A DNA stretch of 64,000 nucleotides, taken from contig NZ_AVQK01000018.1 of assembly GCF_001401755.1 (NCBI RefSeq), positions 62,001 through 126,000 on the forward strand. The letters run 5' to 3'. A program made the translations under genes and the position numbers. Below the pieces are notes generated by a model. That model was not told the DNA's origin. It saw only the letters and a program-made list of their open reading frames with translations, and searched no databases. This document shows, piece after piece, positions 18,401-26,395 of this stretch (position 1 is its first letter; each line of letters starts with the position of its first letter). The DNA comes from Aquimarina longa SW024. Its GTDB lineage: Bacteria; Bacteroidota; Bacteroidia; Flavobacteriales; Flavobacteriaceae.

Positions 18401-19200
18401 GTAACTACTGCATTTTCTAGGTCTGAAATAGATTTTACATAACCCAATCCGCGTATCAGATATTCTGCTTGGTTTATTTCTAATGTTTGAGCACCTACAT
18501 CTTGGTTACTTTGTTTAACTGCTTTGACAACCTCGTTTAAACCAATTTTATACTGCTTCATCAACTCTGGATTGACATCCACTTGGTATTCCAATACATA
18601 GCCACCAATTGAAGCCACTTCTGAAACACCGCTTGCAGATGATAATGCGTATTTAACGTAGAAATCCTGAATACTACGAAGTTCTTGTAAATCCCAACCC
18701 CCAGTCACATTTCCGTTTTCATCACGGCCTTCTAAGGTATACCAATATATTTGTCCCAACCCAGTGGCATCAGGACCCAATGCTGGATTTACACCATCTG
18801 GCAAAAGTCCAGCTGGTAATGAATTTAATTTTTCGAGTATACGGCTACGTGACCAATAGAATTCAATATCCTCTTCAAAAATGATATAGATACTTGAAAA
18901 ACCAAACATTGAAGAACTACGAATGGTTTTCACTCCAGGAATACCAAGTAGTGATGTGGTAAGAGGATAGGTTATTTGGTCCTCAATATCTTGTGGTGAG
19001 CGACCATCCCATTTTGTAAATACAATTTGTTGGTTCTCACCTATATCAGGAATAGCGTCTACAGCCACAGGATTTCGAGGAAGCGAACCAGTATTCCATT
19101 CAAATGGTGCATTCACAACACCCCAAGCTACAAATAAAGCTAGCAGTAAAACGGCTACCAGTTTATTTTCTATTAAGAATTTGATGCTTTTATTTAGCAT
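15463..19200 (-). CDS. cusA: CusA/CzcA-type heavy-metal RND efflux pump
   Basis: 1245 residues. It begins with the RND membrane helix and the conserved AVDAIPDIGENQQIV. Helix 4 carries the proton-relay signature GTMVDVGVILSENV with its Asp and Glu. Heavy-metal RND pumps export Cu(I)/Ag(I) or divalent cations through a tripartite complex with the channel at 14249 and the adaptor at 5482. It is about 200 residues longer than E. coli CusA. The extra length lies partly in added hydrophobic segments between the two halves (after FLIPPFAAYLFKKRS) and partly in a periplasmic insert around PNSEVNEGADYDLS. Copper or silver is the likely substrate from the neighbours. Confidence 0.93.
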   Translation of the reverse strand: MLNKSIKFLIENKLVAVLLLALFVAWGVVNAPFEWNTGSLPRNPVAVDAIPDIGENQQIVFTKWDGRSPQDIEDQITYPLTTSLLGIPGVKTIRSSSMFGFSSIYIIFEEDIEFYWSRSRILEKLNSLPAGLLPDGVNPALGPDATGLGQIYWYTLEGRDENGNVTGGWDLQELRSIQDFYVKYALSSASGVSEVASIGGYVLEYQVDVNPELMKQYKIGLNEVVKAVKQSNQDVGAQTLEINQAEYLIRGLGYVKSISDLENAVVTSENFTSIRLKDIAKVSHGPATRRGLLDKEGAEVVGGVVVARYGANPMAVINNVKEKINELSSGLPSKTLSDGRTSQLTIVPFYDRTELIQETLGTLDEALTLEILITIFVIIIMVFNLRASVLISGLLPVAVLIVFISMKLFNVDANIVALSGIAIAIGTMVDVGVILSENVLRHIDENEQNLPMNTVVYNATAEVSGAILTAVMTTIISFIPVFTMIGAEGKLFRPLAFTKTSALTASLIVALFLIPPFAAYLFKKRSVKKSFSYMLNGTLVLTGIIALVFGFPLGLILMAFGVVGFLSLQEKITSKRANTINIFVSAFAIIFLLAEYWRPLGVDRSILVNLIFVGLICFGLLGVFTLFRKYYVRILNWALRNKLLFLSLPTAIIIFGVMIMRNTGKEFMPSLNEGSFLLMPTSMPHAGVEENKRVLQQLDMAVASIPEIETVVGKSGRTESALDPAPLSMYENVIQYKSEYILNEKRERQRFKVDEDGLFVLKDGSLVVNPNSEVNEGADYDLSKTKDPFSVRRSQLIPDNEGEYYRNWRPEIESPDDIWKEIVKVTKLPGVTSAPKLQPIETRLVMLQTGMRAPMGIKVKGQDLNEIEDFGVQLEDILKQADGVKDEAVFADRIVGKPYLLLDIDRDRLARYGISIQQVQQVIQVSVGGMVLTQTVEGRERYGIRVRYPRELRANPNDLKDIYVPVEKGTPVPLNELVTIRYEQGPQIIKSEDTFLIGYVLFDKLDGYAEVDVVENAQALIQEKIDSGELIVPKGINYRFTGTYENQLRAEKTLGVVVPLALAIIFLILYFQFRSVGTSLMVFTGIAVAFAGGFLMIWFYGQDWFLNFNFFGENLRDLFQMHTINLSVAVWVGFIALFGIATDDGVVMATYLTQTFDRNNPTDKKGIRASVVEAGEKRIRPCLMTTATTILALLPVLTSTGRGSDIMIPMAIPSFGGMLIALVTLFVVPVLYSWKQEFQLKRATK

Positions 19201-19303
19201 AAAAAATGATTTTAAGTAATTATGATTTTTGTTGACAAAACAACAAACAAGTGATTTAGTCCAAACAAATTAATGTAGGACTTCAGTATTAATTACTTAA
19301 AAA

Positions 19304-19720
19304 TCAAATAAGGAAAGTTTGGTCTAAAACTTGTACGTCCCTGACCAAGGGAGGCGGAGAGTAATCTCTAAAAGAGATATTTTCTGTTTGTAATTCTGTA
19401 AACAGATTTATGTAAGAGTAAATTAAAGTGGCAACTAATATCTGTTGCTCTTTATCTAACTTATCAAAAGAAATTTTTAAATTATCTTGACCATCAACAA
19501 AGTGCTTCTCATCGCTACAACAATCTTTCTTAGTAATATCACATTCTGTTGAAGACGTTTTTTGCTGAACCTCCATACCACAAGATTCAACTGTGCCAAA
19601 AATTGAAGTATCAACTAGCACTTCACCACAATAATGGCTTTCAATTGTGAAAGACATCGTCGAGGCAAACACCAAAAGTGCCATACAAAATGATAGTATT
19701 TTATAAAAAGTCTCTTTCAT
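19304..19720 (-). CDS. HYC_CC_PP family protein, copy 1
   Basis: 138 residues with a signal or anchor helix (LSFCMALLVFASTMSF), then HYC at 29-31, Cys67-Cys68 (KKDCCSDE) and Pro122-124 (SPPPLV), the three marks that name the family. Six or more Cys residues in an exported small protein suggest metal or disulphide chemistry; the function is not established. It is the first gene of the large minus-strand run, about 100 bases upstream of the pump. A paralogue lies at 22866. Confidence 0.8.
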   Translation of the reverse strand: MKETFYKILSFCMALLVFASTMSFTIESHYCGEVLVDTSIFGTVESCGMEVQQKTSSTECDITKKDCCSDEKHFVDGQDNLKISFDKLDKEQQILVATLIYSYINLFTELQTENISFRDYSPPPLVRDVQVLDQTFLI

Positions 19721-19728
19721 TTAGGATG

Positions 19729-19767
19729 CAAAGCTACAAAAATTTTAACACCTTTATTTTGTTTAAC
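19729..19767 (-). promoter_or_regulatory. Promoter and candidate operator of HYC_CC_PP copy 1
   Basis: On the minus strand TAGCTTTG (19736-19729) matches the Bacteroidota -7 element TAnnTTTG. It ends only eight bases before the ATG, implying a very short leader. GTTAAACAAAAT (19767-19756) lies 19 bases further upstream and also occurs, exactly, upstream of the paralogue at 22838-22849. Confidence 0.5.
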
Positions 19768-19798
19768 ATAAATTTAGATACATTGCATAAGTAAAACA

Positions 19799-20242
19799 CT
19801 ATAATTTATTGGTTGATTTACTTAAATTTATTATATATTCTACAAGGTCTTTAATTTCCACAGGAGGATTACCATGGTCAAAGTTAGATGATTCATTTAT
19901 ATCATTTTTGTAAAAAACTTTTAGTTGTGCGTGAGCAGCACCATCAGATTTTCGTTTCTCAGATGGAGCTTTGAAAGACGAGAGTTCTTTAAATTTAATT
20001 TTATCTGCTAAATTTACTATTTCCCTCCATTGTTTATTACTTATTTTTACCGTTTTGCTCTTTTTTCTAGCTCTATCTTCACTATAAACAAATGTCTTTT
20101 TGCTTACTTTCATTTTTTGATAAAAACCTCTAGAATTAGCTTCATACTCTATAGACTCTATAGAAAGATCATTTATTCTCTCTTGGGAAAATACTGATTG
20201 TCCAAGTGTAATTATCAAGATTGTTATAAGTACTCTTTTCAT
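19799..20242 (-). CDS. Exported protein of unknown function
   Basis: 147 residues with a clean signal peptide (LITILIITLGQSVFSQ) and a soluble, Lys- and Ser-rich body with KISNKQWREIVNLADKIKF and a C-terminal IKDLVEYIINLS helix. I recognise no family and see no metal-ligand clusters. It diverges from the TonB receptor at 20466; the 223-base divergent region between them shows no clear named motif beyond AT-rich tracts. Confidence 0.65.
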   Translation of the reverse strand: MKRVLITILIITLGQSVFSQERINDLSIESIEYEANSRGFYQKMKVSKKTFVYSEDRARKKSKTVKISNKQWREIVNLADKIKFKELSSFKAPSEKRKSDGAAHAQLKVFYKNDINESSNFDHGNPPVEIKDLVEYIINLSKSTNKL

Positions 20243-20465
20243 GATTAATTAGTTTATCAGGTCCAAATGAAATACAAATTTAGTATACTAGTCTATAGAT
20301 AAATATGATAAAAATCACATTTTCTAAAAACTTCTATATGATATAAAAGTGATTCGGTTCGAAGAGGGGTACAGTTAAGAATAATTCTAAATAACCTTGA
20401 TTTTTCGATTTCATATACATATTTTTGTTTTTTTATTTTTATTCAATCTAAATTAAAATAGTAAT

Positions 20466-22694
20466 ATGAAATATTATTTCTCCTTTTTAATGATCGCTAT
20501 AAGTAGTGTAATCTGGTCTCAAAACGGAAGTAATGAAACAGACACAATTCAAAAACAAACAGAGAAACTTAAAGAAGTTATCATAATTGGTAATTCTATA
20601 ATTGGAAGCCAATTTGAGGCTAGAAACAAAACTGGTTCGGCCAATTATATTTCTAAAAAGGATTTAAAAAAATTCTCTTATACCAACATCAATAGAATTT
20701 TACAGACTGTTCCAGGCATCAACATCTACGAAGAGGATGGATTTGGATTACGTCCCAATATTAGTTTACGTGGTACTTCGCCCGAGCGTAGCGCTAAAAT
20801 TAATTTAATGGAAGATGGTGTCTTGATTGCACCTGCTCCTTACAGTGCACCGGCTGCTTACTATTTTCCTACTATTGGCAGAATGGAAGCCATAGAAGTG
20901 TTAAAGGGAAGCAGTCAAATACAGTACGGGCCCAACACCACAGGTGGTGCCATAAATATGATATCCTCTCGAATACCGGAAAAATTTTCTGGAAAAGTGT
21001 CGATTGCTGCAGGAAACTATGATTCAAGAAACACCCAGTTGGTATTAGGCAATAGTTTTAAGAATTTTGGGTTTGTGACGGATTATTTCAACTACAGTTC
21101 TGATGGTTTTAAGGATTTAGACGGTGGTGGTAATACAGGTTTCGACAAGACAGATTATTTGGCCAAATTCAGAATAAATACAAATTTAGATGCCAAAATC
21201 TATCAGTCGCTACTATTTAAAATCCAATATTCAGAGGAAGTTGCCAACGAGACCTATTTGGGGCTGACAGATGCAGATTTTGAGGAAAACCCTTTTAGAA
21301 GATATAGAGCTTCTTCAGAAGATGTTATGAACGCAGAACACCAACAGTACCAGCTTACCCATTTTATCCGTTTGTCAGCATCACTTGATATAAGGACCAC
21401 AGGCTATCTCAATAGATTTAAACGAAATTGGTATAAATTAGATGATGTAAATTTGGGCGAACGCGTAGGTATCAACAATATCTTGTCTTCACCAGAAAAT
21501 TTTCCTTCTGAATATCAAACCCTCTTGGGTAACGAAGACACCCAAACGGATGCATTAGGTATAAAGGCCAACAATAGGGTTTATACTTCAAATGGAATTC
21601 AATCTGTTGCCACACTAAAATGGGGTAATCAATGGGTACAGCACTTAGAAGCGGGAATACGATATCACGAAGATGACGAGGATAGGTTTCAATGGGTGGA
21701 TAGATATGCGTTTCAAAACCAAGAATTAATAAGGACTACAGTTAGCGAAAAAGGAACAGATGCCAACCGTATAGTCAGTGCCAAAGCATTGGCAGCTCAT
21801 TTACTGTACACGGTAAAAATTGAAAATTTGACATTGACACCAGGGTTGCGCTATGAAAACATTACATTGACCCGAACAGATTATGGTACAAATGACCCTT
21901 CCCGAACGGGTCAAGACCTGTCAATTAGAGAAAACGAAGTGGATGTCTGGATTCCCGGAATGGGGGCTAATTATAGGTTCAGTAACTCCCTATCAATATT
22001 TGGCGGTGTACATAAAGGCTTTTCGCCGCCAAGTAATACGCCAGGGCAAAATGCTGAAGAAAGTATTAATTATGAATTGGGTTCCCGATTTAGCTTTAAA
22101 GGTTTCAACGGCGAAGTTGTAGGCTTTTACAATGACTACCAAAACCTACTTGGAAGTGATTTGGCCGCTACTGGTGGTACAGGAAGCCTTGACCAATTTA
22201 ATGCAGGCGAAGTTCGTGTAAGCGGTATTGAGTTTTTACTTAATTACAACCTGTTGTACAAACAAAGTAGTAGATTTAAACTTCCCTTATCCATCTCATA
22301 CACACTTACTGATACTGAATTTTCATCCAGTTTTGATAGTAATGAGGATATTTATGGGATAGTCACTGTAGGTGACGAAATACCCTATATTGCAAAAAAT
22401 CAATTTAACTCGTCATTAGGGTTACAGCATAGTAAGTTTGAAGTAAACGTAAACTCAAGATTCACAAGTGCCTTCAGAACAAAAGCAGGTTCTGGACCAA
22501 TCCCAGAGAATTTTAAAGTAGATTCAAATTTTATAGTGGACTTATCTGCCCGTTATTTTATTGATAATAACTTTACCCTGTCTTCTAATATTATAAATCT
22601 TTTTAATAAAACGTATGCGGTATCGAGGGTTCCAGCAGGGTTACGTCCGGGACATCCATTTGGTCTAAATTTTTCAATAGCTTATGCATTTTAG
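20466..22694 (+). CDS. TonB-dependent receptor (FecA-like)
   Basis: 742 residues: signal peptide, a short stretch ending LKEVIIIGNSI (TonB-box-like), a plug domain (INRILQTVPGINIYEEDGFG, LRPNISLRGTSPERS, GPNTTGGAINM) and a 22-strand barrel ending in AYAF. It lacks the carboxypeptidase-like domain of the receptor at window start, so it is a classical siderophore/metal-type receptor rather than a SusC. Its position between metal genes suggests uptake of a metal complex or iron during copper stress; this is inference. Confidence 0.88.
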   Translation: MKYYFSFLMIAISSVIWSQNGSNETDTIQKQTEKLKEVIIIGNSIIGSQFEARNKTGSANYISKKDLKKFSYTNINRILQTVPGINIYEEDGFGLRPNISLRGTSPERSAKINLMEDGVLIAPAPYSAPAAYYFPTIGRMEAIEVLKGSSQIQYGPNTTGGAINMISSRIPEKFSGKVSIAAGNYDSRNTQLVLGNSFKNFGFVTDYFNYSSDGFKDLDGGGNTGFDKTDYLAKFRINTNLDAKIYQSLLFKIQYSEEVANETYLGLTDADFEENPFRRYRASSEDVMNAEHQQYQLTHFIRLSASLDIRTTGYLNRFKRNWYKLDDVNLGERVGINNILSSPENFPSEYQTLLGNEDTQTDALGIKANNRVYTSNGIQSVATLKWGNQWVQHLEAGIRYHEDDEDRFQWVDRYAFQNQELIRTTVSEKGTDANRIVSAKALAAHLLYTVKIENLTLTPGLRYENITLTRTDYGTNDPSRTGQDLSIRENEVDVWIPGMGANYRFSNSLSIFGGVHKGFSPPSNTPGQNAEESINYELGSRFSFKGFNGEVVGFYNDYQNLLGSDLAATGGTGSLDQFNAGEVRVSGIEFLLNYNLLYKQSSRFKLPLSISYTLTDTEFSSSFDSNEDIYGIVTVGDEIPYIAKNQFNSSLGLQHSKFEVNVNSRFTSAFRTKAGSGPIPENFKVDSNFIVDLSARYFIDNNFTLSSNIINLFNKTYAVSRVPAGLRPGHPFGLNFSIAYAF

Positions 22695-22773
22695 AAAATC
22701 AAAATATATGACAAATATCATATTTCTGTTTAATCTTTAAATTTACATTTGTATGAGTGAAAATTCATTTAAC

Positions 22774-22813
22774 ATCATTAAGCGTTTGATATTAAACGAA
22801 TTATATCATTAAG
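22774..22813 (+). promoter_or_regulatory. Inverted and direct repeats upstream of HYC_CC_PP copy 2
   Basis: ATCATTAAG occurs at 22774-22782 and again at 22805-22813, and between them lies the inverted repeat CGTTT (22783-22787), six bases, AAACG (22794-22798). The nested arrangement looks like a regulator-binding site for the promoter at about 22840-22861. Confidence 0.45.
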
Positions 22814-22837
22814 ATTTAATTACATTATATTCCAAAC

Positions 22838-22861
22838 GTTAAACAAAATTTCTTAACTTTA
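22838..22861 (+). promoter_or_regulatory. Promoter of HYC_CC_PP copy 2
   Basis: GTTAAACAAAAT (22838-22849), identical to the element upstream of copy 1, is followed after four bases by TAACTTTA (22854-22861), close to the TAnnTTTG consensus. The GTG start at 22866 is four bases further, so the transcript would be nearly leaderless. Confidence 0.4.
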
Positions 22862-22865
22862 CAAT

Positions 22866-23288
22866 GTGAAAACATTTTTTACAAAAATATTGTCTTTCTT
22901 TTTGGCAGCATTTATATTGTTGTCCACCTCTTCTTTTACGGTGAATATGCATTTTTGCTGTGACAAATTAGTGGATATGGCATTCTTTAATAAAGCTGAA
23001 GCTTGTAAAGACAAGGTTCAAAAGAAAGATAATCCTTTTAAGAAATGTACATCTTTACAAGAAAAGGATTGTTGCGACAATCAGACTATCCTAAAAGAAG
23101 CTAATGATACCCTCAAAAAATCAACTACGGTCTTAGAGATTGACACTTTAGTTTTCTTTAATACATTTATTTACTCCTACATCAACCTTTTTGAAGGACT
23201 GGATAAAAATATAGTTCCTTTTGATGCCTATAGGCCGCCCTTGTTGTCCAAAGATATACATACTCTATACGAGACTTACTTAATTTGA
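22866..23288 (+). CDS. HYC_CC_PP family protein, copy 2
   Basis: 140 residues from a GTG start (the ATG two bases earlier is in another frame and stops at once). It has an export helix (FFLAAFILLSTSSFTV), HFC at 29-31 followed by a further Cys, Cys69-Cys70 (EKDCCDN) and Pro124-125 (YRPPLLSKD). It resembles the protein at 19304 along its whole length (matching YSYINLF motifs), so the two are paralogues at the heads of two metal-gene blocks. Function unknown. Confidence 0.78.
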   Translation: MKTFFTKILSFFLAAFILLSTSSFTVNMHFCCDKLVDMAFFNKAEACKDKVQKKDNPFKKCTSLQEKDCCDNQTILKEANDTLKKSTTVLEIDTLVFFNTFIYSYINLFEGLDKNIVPFDAYRPPLLSKDIHTLYETYLI

Positions 23289-23299
23289 TTTTCTGCATC

Positions 23300-23321
23300 G
23301 CAGTAAAAGCCCTTTTACTGC
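23300..23321 (+). terminator. Hairpin after HYC_CC_PP copy 2
   Basis: GCAGTAAAAG (23300-23309), two bases, then CTTTTACTGC (23312-23321) form a perfect 10-bp stem starting 12 bases after the stop codon. There is no T-run directly after it, so it may stop transcription by another route or protect the mRNA end. Confidence 0.5.
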
Positions 23322-23329
23322 ACAATTAG

Positions 23330-23360
23330 TTATAGCCAGCGCATAGCCTATTGGCTATAA
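23330..23360 (+). terminator. Second hairpin downstream of HYC_CC_PP copy 2
   Basis: TTATAGCC (23330-23337) pairs with GGCTATAA (23353-23360) across 15 bases. Together with the hairpin at 23300 it separates the HYC_CC_PP gene from the regulator at 23467. Confidence 0.4.
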
Positions 23361-23466
23361 ACTATTGTACCCAATTTCCTATAGCATTATTTACTCATTA
23401 GACTGTAAAACATACAATTACAGGATTAACTATTGAGCAAAAGCCCAATAACAATACCTTATAAAT

Positions 23467-24048
23467 ATGACACAACCAAAAGAATTTTGGGTTAAAAATA
23501 TGGTGTGTAGTCGTTGCTTAAAAGTAATAAAGCAAGAACTACGAGAACTAGGAATAACTGTCCTTTCGCTAGAACTAGGAAAGCTTTTAGTGGAAGCACC
23601 AGAATTAAGCGATGCACAAATTAACCAAGATGTTACCAAAGTGCTACACGCAAATGACTTTGAGATTGTAAAAAGCGAAGAAGATATGCTTGTTGAAAGA
23701 ATAAAAATTATTCTGATTGAACAACTTGTTGAACTGCCATTGACCTTAAAGGTTAAGACTTCAGAACATTTGTCATCAACCCTTCATCGAGATTACAAGG
23801 CATTAAGTAAACTGTTCTCATCTAAGGAAAAGACCACCATTGAAAAGTACTTTATAAGATTAAAAATTGAAAAAGTAAAGGAACTCATTCAACTTAAACA
23901 ACATTCCTTTTCTGATATAGGATACTTATTGGATTACAGCAGTGTAAATCACTTATCCAGACAGTTTAAAGATGTGATTGGAATGAGCATGACAGATTAT
24001 AAAAACACAGAAAATTGGAAGCGTAATTATTACGATGAAATTATATAG
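23467..24048 (+). CDS. HMA-like/AraC fusion regulator, copy 2
   Basis: 193 residues in the same layout as the protein at 4664: an N-terminal HMA-like part with Cys14 and Cys17 (NMVCSRC), a linker, and an AraC-type HTH (HSFSDIGYLLDYSSVNHLSR, ending IGMSMTDYKNTE). The two copies differ through most of their length, so this is an old duplication and they may sense different conditions or control the two divergent blocks. DNA targets cannot be read from sequence alone. Confidence 0.82.
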   Translation: MTQPKEFWVKNMVCSRCLKVIKQELRELGITVLSLELGKLLVEAPELSDAQINQDVTKVLHANDFEIVKSEEDMLVERIKIILIEQLVELPLTLKVKTSEHLSSTLHRDYKALSKLFSSKEKTTIEKYFIRLKIEKVKELIQLKQHSFSDIGYLLDYSSVNHLSRQFKDVIGMSMTDYKNTENWKRNYYDEII

Positions 24049-24118
24049 ATAAGAACGAAAGTTATGTAGATGAAGACTAATGTCATTCTCTAATTTCATC
24101 AAACTAAAATGAATCAAA

Positions 24119-24724
24119 ATGAAAACAATCTTCCTTACATTATTAATTATCCCAATGCTAGGAATTGGGCAAACCATAGAAAATATTGACTTTATCTCCC
24201 CTTTTCACGATGGCCTTGCCGCAGTGAAAAAAGGAAATGAATGGGCATTTATTAACCAAAACGGCTCCGTAATCATTGACTTTAGAAAAGACTTTGTACA
24301 GACCAAAACAGACAAGGGTAACTATCCTTTGTTCAGTAATGGAAAATGCATTATAACTCATCAAAAAGATGGTGTACTTTATTATGGCTTCATTGACAAA
24401 AAAGGAAAAATAAGTATCAAACCACAGTTTCTAAATGTCTCAAATTTTCAAGGCGACAAGGCCTTGGCATTAATAGTACATAAAGAGACCATAGGATATA
24501 ATGATATCTTTAAAAAAGATGTTGTTAACTACCATTATTTTGAGGTGGTCATTGATGAAAATGGAGATGTTACAGACCATTTAACTCAATTGGCTAAACA
24601 TACTTCTCCGAAATACACTAAAAGCAAAAATCCGCCTGTCATCACATCTAAATTTATTTCTGATAATCTGATAGTGGTAAAAAACGATGACAATAAATGG
24701 AACCTAAGAAAGATTTCGCATTGA
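24119..24724 (+). CDS. WG-repeat-type exported protein
   Basis: 201 residues with a signal peptide (LTLLIIPMLGIGQ) and at least two WG-type units (DGLAAVKKGNEWAFINQNGS and YYGFIDKKGKISIKPQF). WG repeats are beta-rich repeats found in many Bacteroidota surface or periplasmic proteins with no single function. It precedes a cytochrome c gene by 61 bases. Confidence 0.7.
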   Translation: MKTIFLTLLIIPMLGIGQTIENIDFISPFHDGLAAVKKGNEWAFINQNGSVIIDFRKDFVQTKTDKGNYPLFSNGKCIITHQKDGVLYYGFIDKKGKISIKPQFLNVSNFQGDKALALIVHKETIGYNDIFKKDVVNYHYFEVVIDENGDVTDHLTQLAKHTSPKYTKSKNPPVITSKFISDNLIVVKNDDNKWNLRKISH

Positions 24725-24785
24725 ATTCTATCCAGACCGAATCTAAAACATTTTTAAAAACAAACACAAACTAAATCCTAATCAT

Positions 24786-25214
24786 ATGAAAACAAAAAAG
24801 ATTTTTTTCAGCATAACCCTACTAGGATTAATTTACTTCTTAACAGTAGGGTTTATCAAATCCCCTAAAACAGAATATACTCCTATAGAACAAGATAATT
24901 GGGTAGCTCCGGCAAGCGCAGATAAAATCAAGAACCCATTAAAAGGTGATGCAAAGGCAGCGGCATCTGGTAAGAAGATATACAAAATGCTATGCTTTGT
25001 TTGCCACGGTCCTAAAGGGAAAGGTGATGGTATGGGTGGCACAGGGCTTAAACCAAAACCAGCAGACCTAACAAGTTCAGCTTTTCAATCACAATCTGAC
25101 GGCGCAATTTTCTGGAAGATAGAACAAGGACGTTCACCTATGCCCTCATACAAAACCTCAATCCCAGAGAAAAAACGCTGGGAACTTATTAACTATTTAA
25201 GAACCCTGAAATAA
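24786..25214 (+). CDS. Monohaem cytochrome c
   Basis: 142 residues with an N-terminal membrane helix and a class I cytochrome c domain. The haem motif is Cys70-Phe-Val-Cys73-His74 (LCFVCHGPKGKGDG), with the distal Met in SPMPSYK. It would carry electrons in the periplasm and stay anchored to the inner membrane if the signal is uncut. Its stop overlaps the start of the next gene by one base, so the cytochrome and the porin-like protein are coupled. Confidence 0.88.
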   Translation: MKTKKIFFSITLLGLIYFLTVGFIKSPKTEYTPIEQDNWVAPASADKIKNPLKGDAKAAASGKKIYKMLCFVCHGPKGKGDGMGGTGLKPKPADLTSSAFQSQSDGAIFWKIEQGRSPMPSYKTSIPEKKRWELINYLRTLK

Positions 25215-26374
25215 TGAAAAAGCTAATCTTATCACTTTTCGTGTTTGCTTTTGGCTATCAAATTTATGGCCAAACATATAATACTTTTGAACCGAGTAAA
25301 ACCCAATTTATGTTTCGTGGTTACGGACATACGGGGTTTGAATATATGGACTCTAATGACGAAACAGAATCAACATTTCTAGGCTTAACCTATGCACCAA
25401 TTTTTCTCTACAAGCATTCAGACAGGTTGATGTTTGAAGCCGAATTAGAATTTAAACTAGAAGGAAATGAATTGGAGATTGGACTTGAATACGCAGATGT
25501 GATGTACGTCCTCAACAAGAATATGACAATTAGAGCAGGTAAATTCCTATTGCCTTTCGGAACCTTTATGGAACGATTACATCCTGCTTGGATAAATCGA
25601 TTACCTAATGCGCCTCTCGGGTATGGACACGATGGTATTGCGCCTTCCTCTGGAATTGGTGTAGAACTTCGAGGTGCTTTTGACTTAGGAGGCCCAAGGC
25701 TTAATTATTCTATTTATTCAACCAATGGACCAAGGATAAATGATGGTAGTGAAGAACCCGAGGAAGCAGGTATTTTACAATTCGAAAATTTTGAAGATAA
25801 TAACCTAGCAAAAGCATATGGTGGTAGAATAGGAATACTTCCATTTTCCGATTCATCGGCAGAATTAGGATTTTCGGCCTACTCGACAAGTGGAACTGGT
25901 GAGGAAAACTCTCAATATGAGGATGTGGGTGCCTTTCTTTTTGCGCTAGACTTCTCATATGTAAAGCCTATAACACCTTTAAAGGGAATTGTAGATATCA
26001 AAACCCAGTATAATAACTCTAATGTAGATACAGCAACATTTGTAGAAGTACACGAGGATGGGGATGCCGAAGAGTATTCCTTTAACAATCAAAGCAACTC
26101 ATTTTACGCCCAATTAAGTTACAGGCCTACGATGGCAGGAAGTGACTTTATGAAGAAATTAGAATTCGTAGGGCGGTACTCTGATTTTAATACTCCAGAA
26201 GGCGCAGAATGGGAAGAAGCATCAGTTCAGTATGCCTTTGGACTCAACTATTGGTTAAGCTGGCGCTCTGTGCTAAAGCTTAGTTATCAAACTACCGAAA
26301 CTGAAGGTGGTCACGATGGAGATGGTATTACCAACACTGATGGATTATTTATCCATTGGGCGATTGGATTTTAA
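25214..26374 (+). CDS. Outer-membrane porin-like protein
   Basis: 386 residues with a signal peptide (FVFAFGYQIYGQ), alternating strand patterns, and a barrel-like end (LFIHWAIGF, terminal Phe). There is a conserved-looking block FLLPFGTFMERLHPAWINRLP. I cannot place it in a named family with confidence. It is set between two cytochrome c-like genes, so it may form an outer-membrane partner for electron or metal transfer; this is inference. Confidence 0.7.
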   Translation: MKKLILSLFVFAFGYQIYGQTYNTFEPSKTQFMFRGYGHTGFEYMDSNDETESTFLGLTYAPIFLYKHSDRLMFEAELEFKLEGNELEIGLEYADVMYVLNKNMTIRAGKFLLPFGTFMERLHPAWINRLPNAPLGYGHDGIAPSSGIGVELRGAFDLGGPRLNYSIYSTNGPRINDGSEEPEEAGILQFENFEDNNLAKAYGGRIGILPFSDSSAELGFSAYSTSGTGEENSQYEDVGAFLFALDFSYVKPITPLKGIVDIKTQYNNSNVDTATFVEVHEDGDAEEYSFNNQSNSFYAQLSYRPTMAGSDFMKKLEFVGRYSDFNTPEGAEWEEASVQYAFGLNYWLSWRSVLKLSYQTTETEGGHDGDGITNTDGLFIHWAIGF

Positions 26375-26395
26375 TTGAATCATAAATCAAGAGAT

